A stretch of 64,000 nt of DNA from Nitrospira sp. (GTDB lineage: Bacteria; Nitrospirota; Thermodesulfovibrionia; UBA6902), in the NCBI GenBank assembly GCA_016784355.1, contig JADHUV010000007.1:1-64000 (forward strand), given 5' to 3'. Of the stretch, positions 1 through 7,688 are shown one piece after another (within the stretch, counting starts at the first letter, position 1; every line of letters starts with the position of its first letter). Both the position numbers and the translations under genes were made by a program. Below the pieces are notes generated by a model that was given only the letters and a program-made list of their open reading frames with translations, was not told the DNA's origin and made no database searches.

Positions 1-90
1 AGTACTCGTCTCACCGATCTCGACTTGATCTCAGATCGTAAAGTTCATCTAGCCAATGAAACAAAAATCATCCAGATCGTTGAGCGATGA
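1..90 (+). CDS. possible C-terminus of a cut-off gene
   Basis: A reading frame is open from the first base and stops with TGA at 88-90, giving 29 residues that look like ordinary charged protein sequence and end in QIVER. It runs against the direction of the neighbouring integron cassettes. It could be the end of a gene lying outside the window, perhaps a cassette gene in inverted orientation, or a chance open frame. No family is recognisable. Confidence 0.25.
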   Translation, partial: STRLTDLDLISDRKVHLANETKIIQIVER

Positions 91-130
91 TAAGCCATCT
101 TTTTATGAAAGCCTTTTATATCCTGAGTCC

Positions 131-261
131 TTATAACGCCTGAGTCAGTGAATCGAACCATGAAGCAAATCAGTGTACTGTATAGATACTTGCTTACAAA
201 TATAAATCGAGTACCCAATTAGCCCCCGCTGGTTAGATTTCACTGCACTCAATTGTTATGC
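131..261 (-). repeat. attC site of cassette 4
   Basis: The outer cores are TTATAAC (131-137) and GTTATGC (255-261). Inside them TGAGT plus CAGTGAA pairs with TTCACTG plus ACTCA, leaving one unpaired base on one arm, the usual extrahelical base that sets strand choice for the integrase. The site lies just past the stop codon of the lipoprotein gene. It is more divergent than the other three attC sites, and its left core does not fully fit GTTRRRY, so its neighbour may be an older cassette. Confidence 0.8.
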
Positions 262-268
262 ACTGATT

Positions 269-850
269 CTATCTATAACTTGTTGGATTCGGAACTTCAA
301 CGTATTTCCCATTGTCATTCTTTACATAATAGGTTCCGGACCCTTGAAGACCAACCACTGTAGTTTGCTGATACTTAGCTTCACCCCGAACATGCTGATT
401 TGCAATCTTGGTCCCATCAGATGTATCACGAACGATAATATCCAGATCAACCGCCCCTTCCGTTCTTTCAGAACGAGAAATTACAGGTACTCGTGAACCA
501 CCCCTGTCATTACCAGCACTATTTACAACCACTTCTAACATACGTTGAGCTTTGTCTTCGGATACTAATCGAGCACCAGCGTTTTCAGCTCTTGAACGCG
601 CTAAGTGGTCTATAAATCCCCTGTTTTGATCATCCACAAAACCAGATAGTTTGACAAATGTTGTCATACCGTCTAACGAAGATAGGTCTGCCGAATCAAT
701 AGCTTTCACACCTGCTATGCGAACAACATTTTGCGCAACTACAGAAACTAGTCCTGCCCCTCCTGTTTTTTGAGTTGTAGAACATCCAAGCAGCATCTGC
801 ATTGACATGCCTAAACATACTATCACTGCCAATATCAATTTTGATTTCAT
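269..850 (-). CDS. predicted lipoprotein of unknown function (cassette 4)
   Basis: The 193-residue product begins with a lysine-containing hydrophobic signal and a clear lipobox, LLGC, at about residues 20-23, so it should be lipidated and membrane anchored. The mature part is soluble, with a conserved-looking beta-rich segment (VDLDIIVRDTSDG) and a closing tail ending in NPTSYR. I do not recognise the family. A GAGAGGGG ribosome site lies 9 bases before the ATG. The gene is the only one in its cassette, between the attC core at 982-988 and its own attC at 131-261, with a leader of about 135 bases. It would depend on the integron promoter or on its own promoter inside that leader. Confidence 0.8.
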   Translation of the reverse strand: MKSKLILAVIVCLGMSMQMLLGCSTTQKTGGAGLVSVVAQNVVRIAGVKAIDSADLSSLDGMTTFVKLSGFVDDQNRGFIDHLARSRAENAGARLVSEDKAQRMLEVVVNSAGNDRGGSRVPVISRSERTEGAVDLDIIVRDTSDGTKIANQHVRGEAKYQQTTVVGLQGSGTYYVKNDNGKYVEVPNPTSYR

Positions 851-981
851 GTGAATACCCCTCTCTTTCTATTTTTGAAGTAAGTTTAACAACCCTTCTT
901 ATTCAGTAAATAATGTCTGTTCTAAGCAATTTCCTCCTTTCTCTTTTATTCCGAATATAGCCCTTCAGTGCAATCTGTAGA

Positions 982-1115
982 GCATAACGTGGAGCTGAGT
1001 GACGAGTACCACTGAAGCATAATAATAAGCCTCAAACTAATTTGAACATCTCTAAATATCGCTAGCTAAAAAAGCTCCCTGTGGTACTCGTTCAATCTCC
1101 AGCGTCTTGTTATGC
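982..1115 (-). repeat. attC site of cassette 3
   Basis: Cores GCATAAC (982-988) and GTTATGC (1109-1115) bound a long imperfect inverted repeat. Its inner arms include GACGAGTACCA and TGGTACTCGT. The stop codon of the LamG/PEP-CTERM gene (1110-1112) lies inside the right core, so gene and recombination site overlap. The arms are nearly identical to those of the attC sites at 2003-2134 and 2572-2704. Confidence 0.9.
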
Positions 1116-1925
1116 AATCTTTTTTCTTTTTATGTAACGTCTTCCTGCTAAAAGTGTTCCACCAGTGACAAAGAGGATAGAGCTTATTGGTTCGGGAACA
1201 ACAGACAATTGATTAACTTCAGAATCTGAAAGCGATCTATTATAAACCCTTACATCATCTATACTTCCTTTAAAATTGGCGGATTTGTTAAAAGCATAAG
1301 CACCTATTGTAAGCGGCCACCCATTATTAGAAATGCTACCTGTCGCAGATGATGTTGCAATTAAATTGCCATTAACAAAAAACTTTATTTGTGAACCATC
1401 GTAAACCTTGGCTAGAAAGTCATACGAATTGTAGCTAGGATTATGTAAACCTATACTATCGTTAAAACCAGGATTAGTCGAATCTGTGCTTAAATCATGA
1501 AATTGTCCACCGATTGTCCATTCAACATCATATTTCAAGTCTTGTTCTTGATGCAACAAGATTTCAATATTTCCTGGATTATCATGCTTTGAAATTATGT
1601 TGTATGATCTTCCAATTTCAGCATCAGCATCAGGCTTAACCCAGGCAGTCACAGTCATTTGCTGCCAGTTATTAAAATTTATATCACCGGAGATTATATA
1701 ATCATTAATTCCATCAAAATAATAGGCACTATTAGAGTTGCCAAATCTATCAACTGTTAAAGAAGCACCATGAACTGATCCGTTATAGCTATTTCCGCTT
1801 TCATCATTAGCATTACCTGAGAAGGGAAAGTATGCAATTAATCCGTCACTTAATCCGGCAAACGACGAGTTTACACATATAATACTCATGGTTAAAAACA
1901 GAACTATTAATATTGTCTTTTTCAT
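1110..1925 (-). CDS. LamG-type PEP-CTERM surface protein (cassette 3)
   Basis: The product is a secreted protein with an N-terminal signal ([13 protein letters not shown]), a single concanavalin-A-like/LamG domain over about residues 30-230 (motifs [32 protein letters not shown]), and a C-terminal PEP-CTERM tag (VPEPISS, hydrophobic stretch, GRRYIKRKK). LamG domains bind carbohydrate or protein ligands, and PEP-CTERM tags send proteins to an exosortase for surface or polysaccharide-associated display. An upstream ATG at 1940 exists, but the GGGGGAT ribosome site lies inside that extension, so I start at 1925. The tail is almost the same as that of the HAF protein in cassette 1, although the domains are unrelated. 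Confidence 0.88.
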   Translation of the reverse strand: MKKTILIVLFLTMSIICVNSSFAGLSDGLIAYFPFSGNANDESGNSYNGSVHGASLTVDRFGNSNSAYYFDGINDYIISGDINFNNWQQMTVTAWVKPDADAEIGRSYNIISKHDNPGNIEILLHQEQDLKYDVEWTIGGQFHDLSTDSTNPGFNDSIGLHNPSYNSYDFLAKVYDGSQIKFFVNGNLIATSSATGSISNNGWPLTIGAYAFNKSANFKGSIDDVRVYNRSLSDSEVNQLSVVPEPISSILFVTGGTLLAGRRYIKRKKIA

Positions 1926-2002
1926 TTCATTATCCCCCAAGATAAATTATTGTTAGGTTACTAAATTATTTACAGCGCTTCCTTTCCCTGTCTGAATTAT
2001 AT

Positions 2003-2134
2003 GCATAACGCAGAGTTGAGTGACGAGTACCATGAAATATATTAACGGGCTGAAAACCAATTTGAACTCCCGTAAATATTGAAAGCAAAAAAGGTCCCGC
2101 TGGTACTCGTTCAATCTCCAACGACTTGTTAAGC
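2003..2134 (-). repeat. attC site of cassette 2
   Basis: Cores GCATAAC (2003-2009) and GTTAAGC (2128-2134) flank arms containing GACGAGTACCA and TGGTACTCGTT. The variant core GTTAAGC matches the variant start of the same cassette at 2578-2572, as expected if both boxes were carried by one circular cassette. Confidence 0.9.
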
Positions 2135-2136
2135 GC

Positions 2137-2559
2137 CTAATTAAATTTATGTTTAAATACAATAGTTGATAAATGTACACCCAACAATATTCCAATCCCC
2201 AAACAGAGCGGCATCAATGAATCTAAAATAAACTTAGGATATTTAAACCATGTTTGAAGTGCTGAAATAGTTGATGAAATAATGAATATCCAGCTTGCAA
2301 AATGAAAGAAATGAACAGGCTGTTTCATAGAAAATGGATTGCCTTCCCAAGCTGATCTATGCCACGTCGGAGCAGATTTTTTATTTAATGCTTGGATCAT
2401 CAATATAAATTGTAATCCTAGTATTCCGAATATGACGGCTATCACTAATGCAGAGACATTTATCGGTGGATCAGCATGTTCTTTAATTGGTCCTGTCCAT
2501 AAAGTTATCAGCATAACTATAATGATTATCGCGCCCTTAATGTAGATCCATTTATTCAT
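2137..2559 (-). CDS. small four-helix membrane protein (cassette 2)
   Basis: A 140-residue integral membrane protein. Hydrophobic segments lie at about residues 7-22, 36-56, 84-104 and 112-132, joined by short polar loops; the middle loop contains PTWHRSAWEGNPF. No signal peptide or catalytic motif is seen and I do not recognise the family. The gene fills its cassette almost completely: the stop lies three bases from the attC core and the ATG only 18 bases from the cassette start. There is no ribosome site before the ATG, so translation may start further in or depend on the message of the cassette ahead. Confidence 0.7.
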   Translation of the reverse strand: MNKWIYIKGAIIIIVMLITLWTGPIKEHADPPINVSALVIAVIFGILGLQFILMIQALNKKSAPTWHRSAWEGNPFSMKQPVHFFHFASWIFIISSTISALQTWFKYPKFILDSLMPLCLGIGILLGVHLSTIVFKHKFN

Positions 2560-2571
2560 ATTGTTTTATTC

Positions 2572-2704
2572 GCTTAACGACTGAGTGACTGACGAGTACC
2601 ACTGAATCGTATTAACATGCTTAAAACTGATTTGCACGTCTCAAAATATTGCATGCTGAAAAAGCGTACTGTGGTACTCGTTCAAGTCCACTCGCTGGTT
2701 ATGC
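2572..2704 (-). repeat. attC site of cassette 1
   Basis: Cores GCTTAAC (2572-2578) and GTTATGC (2698-2704) with arms containing CGAGTACCA and TGGTACTCG. The GCATAAC reading of the right core on the minus strand is the complement of the GTTATGC at 3990-3984, which places the 5' end of cassette 1 and hence the attI junction. Confidence 0.9.
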
Positions 2705-2732
2705 GCCGTTCTTTTATGTAAAGCACTGTGTT

Positions 2733-2766
2733 GAGGTCGCACCTCCGTTTCTGGAGGTCCGACCTC
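2733..2766 (-). terminator. stem-loop between HAF gene and its attC
   Basis: A 14-bp stem with a single mismatch (arms 2733-2746 and 2753-2766, sharing GAGGTCG) encloses a six-base loop. It follows the stop codon of the HAF-repeat gene. It lacks a run of U, so it may act as a 3' stabilising or Rho-linked structure rather than a true intrinsic terminator. Confidence 0.45.
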
Positions 2767-2788
2767 GGCTTGTCTTTCGATCAACTGG

Positions 2789-3895
2789 CTATGCTTTTTT
2801 CTTTCTTCTTATATAACGTCGTCTTGCTAAAAGTGTTCCACCAGTAACAAAAAGGATAGAGCTTATTGGTTCTGGGACAACGGCAGGGGTCATCAAGAAG
2901 GCATGCGGTTGACCGCCTGTATAGCCTAATCCGACTATCTGGCCGAAGTTGTTAATATCATGGGCGTACTTCAATTCCCAGTCTGAGCCTGCTGGCAACA
3001 ACTCATTCAGGTCAGTCATTATGCCCCCGCTGTAAAAAAAGGCATGGGATGTATAGCCAGTTATATACGAGGATCCAACCACCTGTCCAGAGTCGTTAAT
3101 TCCACGGGCAGAACTCGATGTTCCGCCAAGAGTGCCAAGGTCTGTCATTACACCTCCGCTGTAAAGAAATGCACGATCTGAACCGTCTGTTGTGCGCCAG
3201 TAGCCAGCCACCTGTCCAGAGTTGTTGATATCTTCCGCAGCGCTCATTGATCCGCCAAGGGTTCCAAGGTCTGTCATTACATCCCCACTGTAAAGAAAGG
3301 CATGTGCGCTATTGCCAGTTGTATACGATATGCCAACCACCTGGCCAGAGTTGTTGATGCCATTGGCTACGCTAAAGTCAAAGCTCGATCCGCCAAGGGT
3401 TCCAAGGTCAGACATCACGCCCCCACTGTAAAGAATGGCATGGTCGGGAGAGCTAGTATTTTCTGACGAGCCAACCACCTGTCCAGCGTCGTTGATGGCA
3501 TAGGCACTACTACTACTCCATGATCCGCCAAGGGTTCCAAGGTCAGCCATCACGTCCCCGCTGTAAAGAAAGGCATGGCCTTGAGCGCCAATACCAGTGT
3601 ATGACCTGCCAACGACCTGTCCAGACTCGTTGATGCCTTCTGCATAGCTCGATGATCCGCCAAGGGTTCCAAGGTCAGTCATCACTCCCCCGCTATAAAG
3701 AAAAGCATGGCTTTGAGATCCAGTTGTATCTGAGTAGCCAACCACCTGTCCAGAATTGTTGATGCCTGTGGCATTACTCGATGATCCGCCAAGGGTACCG
3801 AGGTCAATGATTGAGTAATTAACTGCAAAAGCAGTATTAGTTACAAATAGAAAAGCCAAAAAACAAAACAAACTTATATTGATCCACTTCTTCAT
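2789..3895 (-). CDS. HAF-repeat PEP-CTERM protein (cassette 1)
   Basis: The product is a secreted 368-residue repeat protein. After a signal peptide (about residues 1-24) come at least six copies of a repeat of about 45 residues with the pattern HAFLYSGG.MTDLGTLGG and INNSGQVVG, the known HAF extracellular repeat, probably a beta-propeller-like fold. It ends in a PEP-CTERM tag (VPEPISS, hydrophobic helix, ARRRYIRRKK). An exosortase system would process it at the envelope. An AGGGAGGGAAG ribosome site precedes the ATG. It is the first cassette after attI, usually the best expressed position. Its tail nearly equals that of the LamG protein at 1110-1925. Ligand and role are unknown. Confidence 0.9.
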   Translation of the reverse strand: MKKWINISLFCFLAFLFVTNTAFAVNYSIIDLGTLGGSSSNATGINNSGQVVGYSDTTGSQSHAFLYSGGVMTDLGTLGGSSSYAEGINESGQVVGRSYTGIGAQGHAFLYSGDVMADLGTLGGSWSSSSAYAINDAGQVVGSSENTSSPDHAILYSGGVMSDLGTLGGSSFDFSVANGINNSGQVVGISYTTGNSAHAFLYSGDVMTDLGTLGGSMSAAEDINNSGQVAGYWRTTDGSDRAFLYSGGVMTDLGTLGGTSSSARGINDSGQVVGSSYITGYTSHAFFYSGGIMTDLNELLPAGSDWELKYAHDINNFGQIVGLGYTGGQPHAFLMTPAVVPEPISSILFVTGGTLLARRRYIRRKKKA

Positions 3896-4285
3896 TTTTA
3901 CTTCCCTCCCTAATAATCTTAAATTATGACCGCTAATGCGGCTGTATGTTCCTACACGTACAACTTGTATTCCATATTATTAAGCATAACAGTATATTAG
4001 ATTGAATCTCTAAATTATGAATATACATAGTGCTGCATAGTCCAGTAATTAAGGATTCAGTATAGTAATTGTAATCATTATTAAAAAAGAGTTTATTTGC
4101 ACTCGTTGTACATTTAATCCTCTGTTCATTCTTTGCGTTGCTATTTTGCTAGAGCCGTACTGATGACGTTTATTTTACATGCTTATCTGTAGATTTATCA
4201 ATTCAATGGTGCTATCCTTATTGAAACACTTCTGATTCTATCCACTTAGGCAGGGATTTATCTGAAAGTATTATGGGGGGACATT
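3896..4285. other. attI and integron control region
   Basis: This 390-base stretch between the first cassette and intI holds the attI crossover: minus-strand GTTATGC at 3990-3984, the same core found in the attC boxes and the exact partner of the GCATAAC box that ends cassette 1. The part from 3991 to 4285 is AT-rich and should contain integrase binding sites, the cassette promoter reading left and the intI promoter reading right. I cannot assign those individually. A GGGGGGAC ribosome site lies just before the intI start. Confidence 0.75.
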
Positions 4286-5653
4286 ATGGGTTTTACTAAG
4301 CGTGACAGTTGTGCGTTATTACCGAATGCTGATGTGCGGGCTTCTTATTCCGATTTTCTCAGAACTCGTTATATTCCGCAGAAAAGTATCAAGTGGTATC
4401 TGGACTGGATTTATCAATTTAACAGTTATGTACAAAATAAATCGATTTCAGAGATCGGGGCTTCGGATGTCCGGGCATTCCTTCAATATCTATCTCAAAA
4501 GGACAATATAGAACAATGGCAGATTGACGCGGCAAGGAAATCTTTCAGATTCTTTTTTAGAGATTTTCTCGATCTCTCCTGGGCACAGACTCAGGGTTCT
4601 AAATTGGCAAACAATAATATTTCTGATAAAAAAGCGTCTTTAAAACTTCCTTTTACTGAAATTCGTACTCAAACTTGTGAAACATCCAGTTCATATTCTC
4701 TCAGTGATGTGCTGGACAGACTCAAGGCTGAAATTCGTGTGCGCAATTATTCCATACGGACAGAGCAGTCATATTCTCAATGGGTCGTCCGTTTCATGAA
4801 GCATAATTGCAAGAAAGATCTGAACACCCTTACCTCTGCTGATGTGAAGATATACCTGGAGTATCTGGCTGTAAATCGGAATGTTGCAGCAAGCACGCAG
4901 AATCAGGCTTTAAATGCGCTGCTGTTTTTATTCGAACAGGTATTGCATCGGCAATTGGGTTCCCTTGGAGATTTTCAGCGTGCCCGCCGTCCCAAACACC
5001 TTCCAGTCGTACTCGCCAAGGGCGAGATTAAGATGCTTCTTGACGCTTTATCCGGCACTCACAGAATTATGGCAGGACTCCTGTACGGTGGAGGACTCAG
5101 ACTTATGGAATGCGTGCGCCTCAGGGTCAAGGACGTAGACTTTACCCTCAACCAGATTATGATAAGAGACGGCAAGGGGAAAAAGGATCGGGTAACCATG
5201 CTGCCGGACAGTTATAAATCAGCCCTCTGGGATCACCTGGAGCGCGTGAAAGTTTTACATGATAAGGATCTCTCTGAGGGGTACGGTAAGGTGTACCTTT
5301 GGGAGGCATTGGCCCGAAAGTTACGCAATGCTCCCAAAGAATGGATCTGGCAATTTGTCTTTCCTTCTGGAAGCTTTTCTGTTGATCCCAGATCTAAAGA
5401 AGTCAGGAGACATCATATCAATGAAACCGGGCTTCAGCGTTCGATAAAAATTGCTGCAACCAAGGTTGGCATAACCAAGCGCGTAACCTGCCACACCCTT
5501 CGTCATTCCTTTGCCACTCACCTGCTGGAATCCGGCTACGATATCCGTACGGTTCAGGAATTGCTCGGTCATAGTGATGTTTCAACTACAATGATTTACA
5601 CTCATGTGCTTAATAAACCGGGGCTGTCTGTAAGGAGTCCGGCAGATGGGTAG
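4286..5653 (+). CDS. intI: integron integrase (tyrosine recombinase) with N-terminal extension
   Basis: The 455-residue product catalyses attI x attC recombination. From about residue 145 it follows the IntI plan: core-binding domain ([18 protein letters not shown]), then the catalytic domain with Arg272 (GGGLRLME), an IntI-type insertion around residues 325-385 ([13 protein letters not shown]...RRHHI), His403-x-x-Arg406 (CHTLRH), [10 protein letters not shown], and nucleophile Tyr438 (MIYTHV). About 140 extra residues precede this, with what looks like a second SAM-like DNA-binding domain ([14 protein letters not shown]...FRFFFRDF), so the protein is clearly longer than the usual 320-340. 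It reads away from the cassettes, the normal arrangement. Confidence 0.93.
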   Translation: MGFTKRDSCALLPNADVRASYSDFLRTRYIPQKSIKWYLDWIYQFNSYVQNKSISEIGASDVRAFLQYLSQKDNIEQWQIDAARKSFRFFFRDFLDLSWAQTQGSKLANNNISDKKASLKLPFTEIRTQTCETSSSYSLSDVLDRLKAEIRVRNYSIRTEQSYSQWVVRFMKHNCKKDLNTLTSADVKIYLEYLAVNRNVAASTQNQALNALLFLFEQVLHRQLGSLGDFQRARRPKHLPVVLAKGEIKMLLDALSGTHRIMAGLLYGGGLRLMECVRLRVKDVDFTLNQIMIRDGKGKKDRVTMLPDSYKSALWDHLERVKVLHDKDLSEGYGKVYLWEALARKLRNAPKEWIWQFVFPSGSFSVDPRSKEVRRHHINETGLQRSIKIAATKVGITKRVTCHTLRHSFATHLLESGYDIRTVQELLGHSDVSTTMIYTHVLNKPGLSVRSPADG

Positions 5654-5742
5654 GGAGATTACGTCTCAACTGATATCTTGAAAGAAAGTCATACAAAAGA
5701 GTACGAATTTGCTATGATAGAGAAAAATATAGGAGGAACCAA

Positions 5743-5967
5743 ATGTCCCTTAAAGTAAGCATAGTTATAGAAAAAGATGAACATGGATATTTTGCCTATT
5801 GTCCTGATCTTGAAGGCTGTCAAACGCAGGGTAATACTGTTGAAGAAGTAATGGCTAACATAAAAGAAGCTATTGAATTATACGTGGAAACTTTGTCAGA
5901 AGATGAAGTGCGAGAAGTTACGAGCAAAGAAATATTAACCACAACTTTAGAGGTTCAGGTTGCCTAA
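5743..5967 (+). CDS. hicB: HicB-type antitoxin
   Basis: The 74-residue product has the HicB fold signature: the start MSLKVSIVIEKDEHGYFAYCPDLEGCQTQG and a helix NIKEAIELYVE. HicB binds and neutralises the HicA mRNA interferase and normally represses the pair. A TATGAT -10 box (5713-5718) and an AGGAGG ribosome site (5731-5736) precede the ATG. The stop overlaps the start of hicA. HicB-first order is common among solo pairs next to mobile elements. This short form has no C-terminal DNA-binding domain. Confidence 0.88.
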   Translation: MSLKVSIVIEKDEHGYFAYCPDLEGCQTQGNTVEEVMANIKEAIELYVETLSEDEVREVTSKEILTTTLEVQVA

Positions 5968-6148
5968 ACTTCCGAGGCTTACCCCATCCGAAGCAGAAGC
6001 AATGATTATAAAAGCCGGATATGAATTAGTCCGAACTAAGGGCAGTCATCGTATATATATGAAGGGAAACAGAAGACTGGTGATCCCTTTTCATGCTGGC
6101 AAAGTCTTACATCCCAAGATTATTAAACAGATTTATAAGGGGATATAA
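5960..6148 (+). CDS. hicA: HicA-type toxin (mRNA interferase)
   Basis: The 62-residue product has the double-stranded-RNA-binding-like HicA fold with the catalytic histidine in GSHRIY and the closing pattern IPFHAGKVLHPKIIKQI. It cleaves mRNA when free of HicB. The start is a TTG that overlaps the last eight bases of hicB, consistent with translational coupling that keeps toxin below antitoxin. The pair sits directly behind intI and may stabilise the integron region. Confidence 0.88.
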   Translation: MPKLPRLTPSEAEAMIIKAGYELVRTKGSHRIYMKGNRRLVIPFHAGKVLHPKIIKQIYKGI

Positions 6149-6152
6149 GCTG

Positions 6153-6944
6153 TTATCTCAACGGATCACACGAATTGACCACATCCATGCCTTCTCCGGT
6201 TTTCTTTACTTTCGGCATGAGCATGAATTCATCTCTACAGGCATCAGGCCTGTAGGATTCCAGATCAAATACGCCAACGTGTTTTTCAAGGCGGCGTGCA
6301 AGGTGTGATAGTGAGAAGCTTATAGTCCAGAACCCTATTCCCATGATTGCATAGGCTGTATACATCTTGTCAGGATCTCTCTGACTTATAATTACTCCTG
6401 CCTGTGTCAGCTCTATAATACCGATGACAAAAACTGTTGAGGTGTCTTTAAACAGCGATACAAAAAAACTTAAAAAAGATGGGATCATTATCCTGAAGGC
6501 CTGCGGCAGGACTACGTAGCCCATGGCCTTGTACCTGGACATGCCTGTAGAAAGGGCCGCTTCAAGCTGACCTCTGGGGACGGCAATAATTCCGGCCCTG
6601 ACAATCTCGGCCTGGTATGCTGCCGCATAAAGACTCAGGGAGGCAACGGCGCTCCAGAAGAGTGTTACATAGTTACCGAAAATATACGGCAGAAAAAAGT
6701 ACATCCAGAAGATGATCATTAAGAGAGGAGTTGCTCGTATGATCTCGATAAAAAACATACTTGGGATCTTAATATATTTCCTGCAGGAAAGCCTGCTGTA
6801 TCCGGCGAGCGCTCCAACTCCGAAGCTAAATAAAACCGCAAGCAGCGCCAGGATAATATTAAGCGCAAGACCTCCCATATCGCCCTTAGGGTAGGGGCCA
6901 ATCAGGTAAAACCGGAGATTTTCTAATTGCGCTATAAAGTCCAT
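6153..6944 (-). CDS. amino-acid ABC transporter permease
   Basis: This is an inner-membrane permease of the His/Glu/Gln type (GltK/GlnP family), 263 residues with about five transmembrane helices. The cytoplasmic coupling loop reads YQAEIVRAGIIAVPRGQLEAA followed by GMSRYKAMGYVVLPQAFR, the EAA motif that docks on the ATPase. The tail after residue 230 is longer than usual and not conserved-looking. It is the last gene of a three-gene operon with the permease at 6952 and the ATPase at 7689, and it faces hicA tail to tail. Confidence 0.9.
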   Translation of the reverse strand: MDFIAQLENLRFYLIGPYPKGDMGGLALNIILALLAVLFSFGVGALAGYSRLSCRKYIKIPSMFFIEIIRATPLLMIIFWMYFFLPYIFGNYVTLFWSAVASLSLYAAAYQAEIVRAGIIAVPRGQLEAALSTGMSRYKAMGYVVLPQAFRIMIPSFLSFFVSLFKDTSTVFVIGIIELTQAGVIISQRDPDKMYTAYAIMGIGFWTISFSLSHLARRLEKHVGVFDLESYRPDACRDEFMLMPKVKKTGEGMDVVNSCDPLR

Positions 6945-6951
6945 AATCCGT

Positions 6952-7686
6952 TTACTGAATCTTTGAGTTCTTTTTAGCTGATACGTCTATCCTCAGCACT
7001 TTTTCCAGGGTAATAATAATTGCGCCCATGATACCTGCCAGACCCACATAAAACAGGGTTGCTATAGTGGTGGCCTCGATGCCGCGGAAGGTAATGGACT
7101 CAATGTTCTGAGTTGCCCATGTCAGTTCAGGCGCGCTGATAGCCATGCACAGTGAGGTGTTTTTAAAATTATGAACCATCCTTGTACCAAGCGGTGGGAG
7201 TGTCGCCCTGAACATCTGCGGCAGAAGGACATGTACGTACTGCTGCACACGACTGAGTCCGCTTGAAATGGCTGCCTCTCTCTGGCCGTGCGGGATTGAA
7301 AGCCTTCCGCTTCTCAATATATCTGAGACATATGAGGCATTATCTACGGTCAGTCCCGCTATACCAGCTACAACCGGATAATAAATGTAGCCGTTTAATG
7401 CCTGTCCCCATTCCTCAGGCAATAGTTCCGGAAAGATAAAGTAAAAGAATAGAATCCAGAACAGTCCTGGAACATTGCGGAATATTTCTACATAGAGCGT
7501 TCCCAGCGCCCTGAATACTGTTATGGTTGATATCCTTAATATTGCTACTATTGTACCGAGGACAAGCGAAAAAATGGTGGTGGCAGCCGCAAGTATAAGC
7601 GTAACCTTTATGCCCGTTACCAGCATGCCCAGGTACGGTTCCTGAAAAGGGATACTCCAGTCAAACTCGTAGCTTAACTCGAAAAT
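6952..7686 (-). CDS. amino-acid ABC transporter permease (second subunit)
   Basis: A GltJ/HisM-like permease with helices starting at about residue 25, the LYVEIFRNVPGLFWILFFYF segment and the coupling motif REAAISSGLSRVQQYVHVLLPQ. The first ATG is at 7626, but the frame stays open upstream and encodes FELSYEFDWSIPF, which matches the usual N-terminus of this family (a YxFDW-like segment before helix 1). No ATG, GTG or TTG lies there. An ATT codon at 7686-7684 sits six bases after a GAGGAGG ribosome site inside the end of the ATPase gene, so I propose a rare ATT start. The ATG at 7626 is the conservative alternative. Confidence 0.82.
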   Translation of the reverse strand: MFELSYEFDWSIPFQEPYLGMLVTGIKVTLILAAATTIFSLVLGTIVAILRISTITVFRALGTLYVEIFRNVPGLFWILFFYFIFPELLPEEWGQALNGYIYYPVVAGIAGLTVDNASYVSDILRSGRLSIPHGQREAAISSGLSRVQQYVHVLLPQMFRATLPPLGTRMVHNFKNTSLCMAISAPELTWATQNIESITFRGIEATTIATLFYVGLAGIMGAIIITLEKVLRIDVSAKKNSKIQ

Positions 7687-7688
7687 TT

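Larger units (their letters stand above)
131..5653. mobile_element. chromosomal integron: intI, attI and four gene cassettes
   Basis: The element has an integrase gene at 4286-5653 reading rightward, an attI crossover at 3984-3990, and four cassettes to its left whose genes all read leftward. Each cassette ends in an attC site of 131-134 bp bounded by inverted GTTATGC/GCATAAC-type cores. The core boxes obey the cassette rule: the R'' box of each cassette is the reverse complement of the box where that cassette begins, including the one variant pair, GTTAAGC at 2578-2572 and GCTTAAC at 2134-2128. Three attC sites are closely alike, as in sedentary chromosomal integrons. The array probably continues to the left of the window. 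Confidence 0.9.

Noticed and set aside
1953-2195. 80-codon open frame on the minus strand
   Set aside because: It runs across the attC site at 2003-2134 and into the end of the membrane-protein gene; the composition is unlike a protein and the frame follows from the long inverted repeat.
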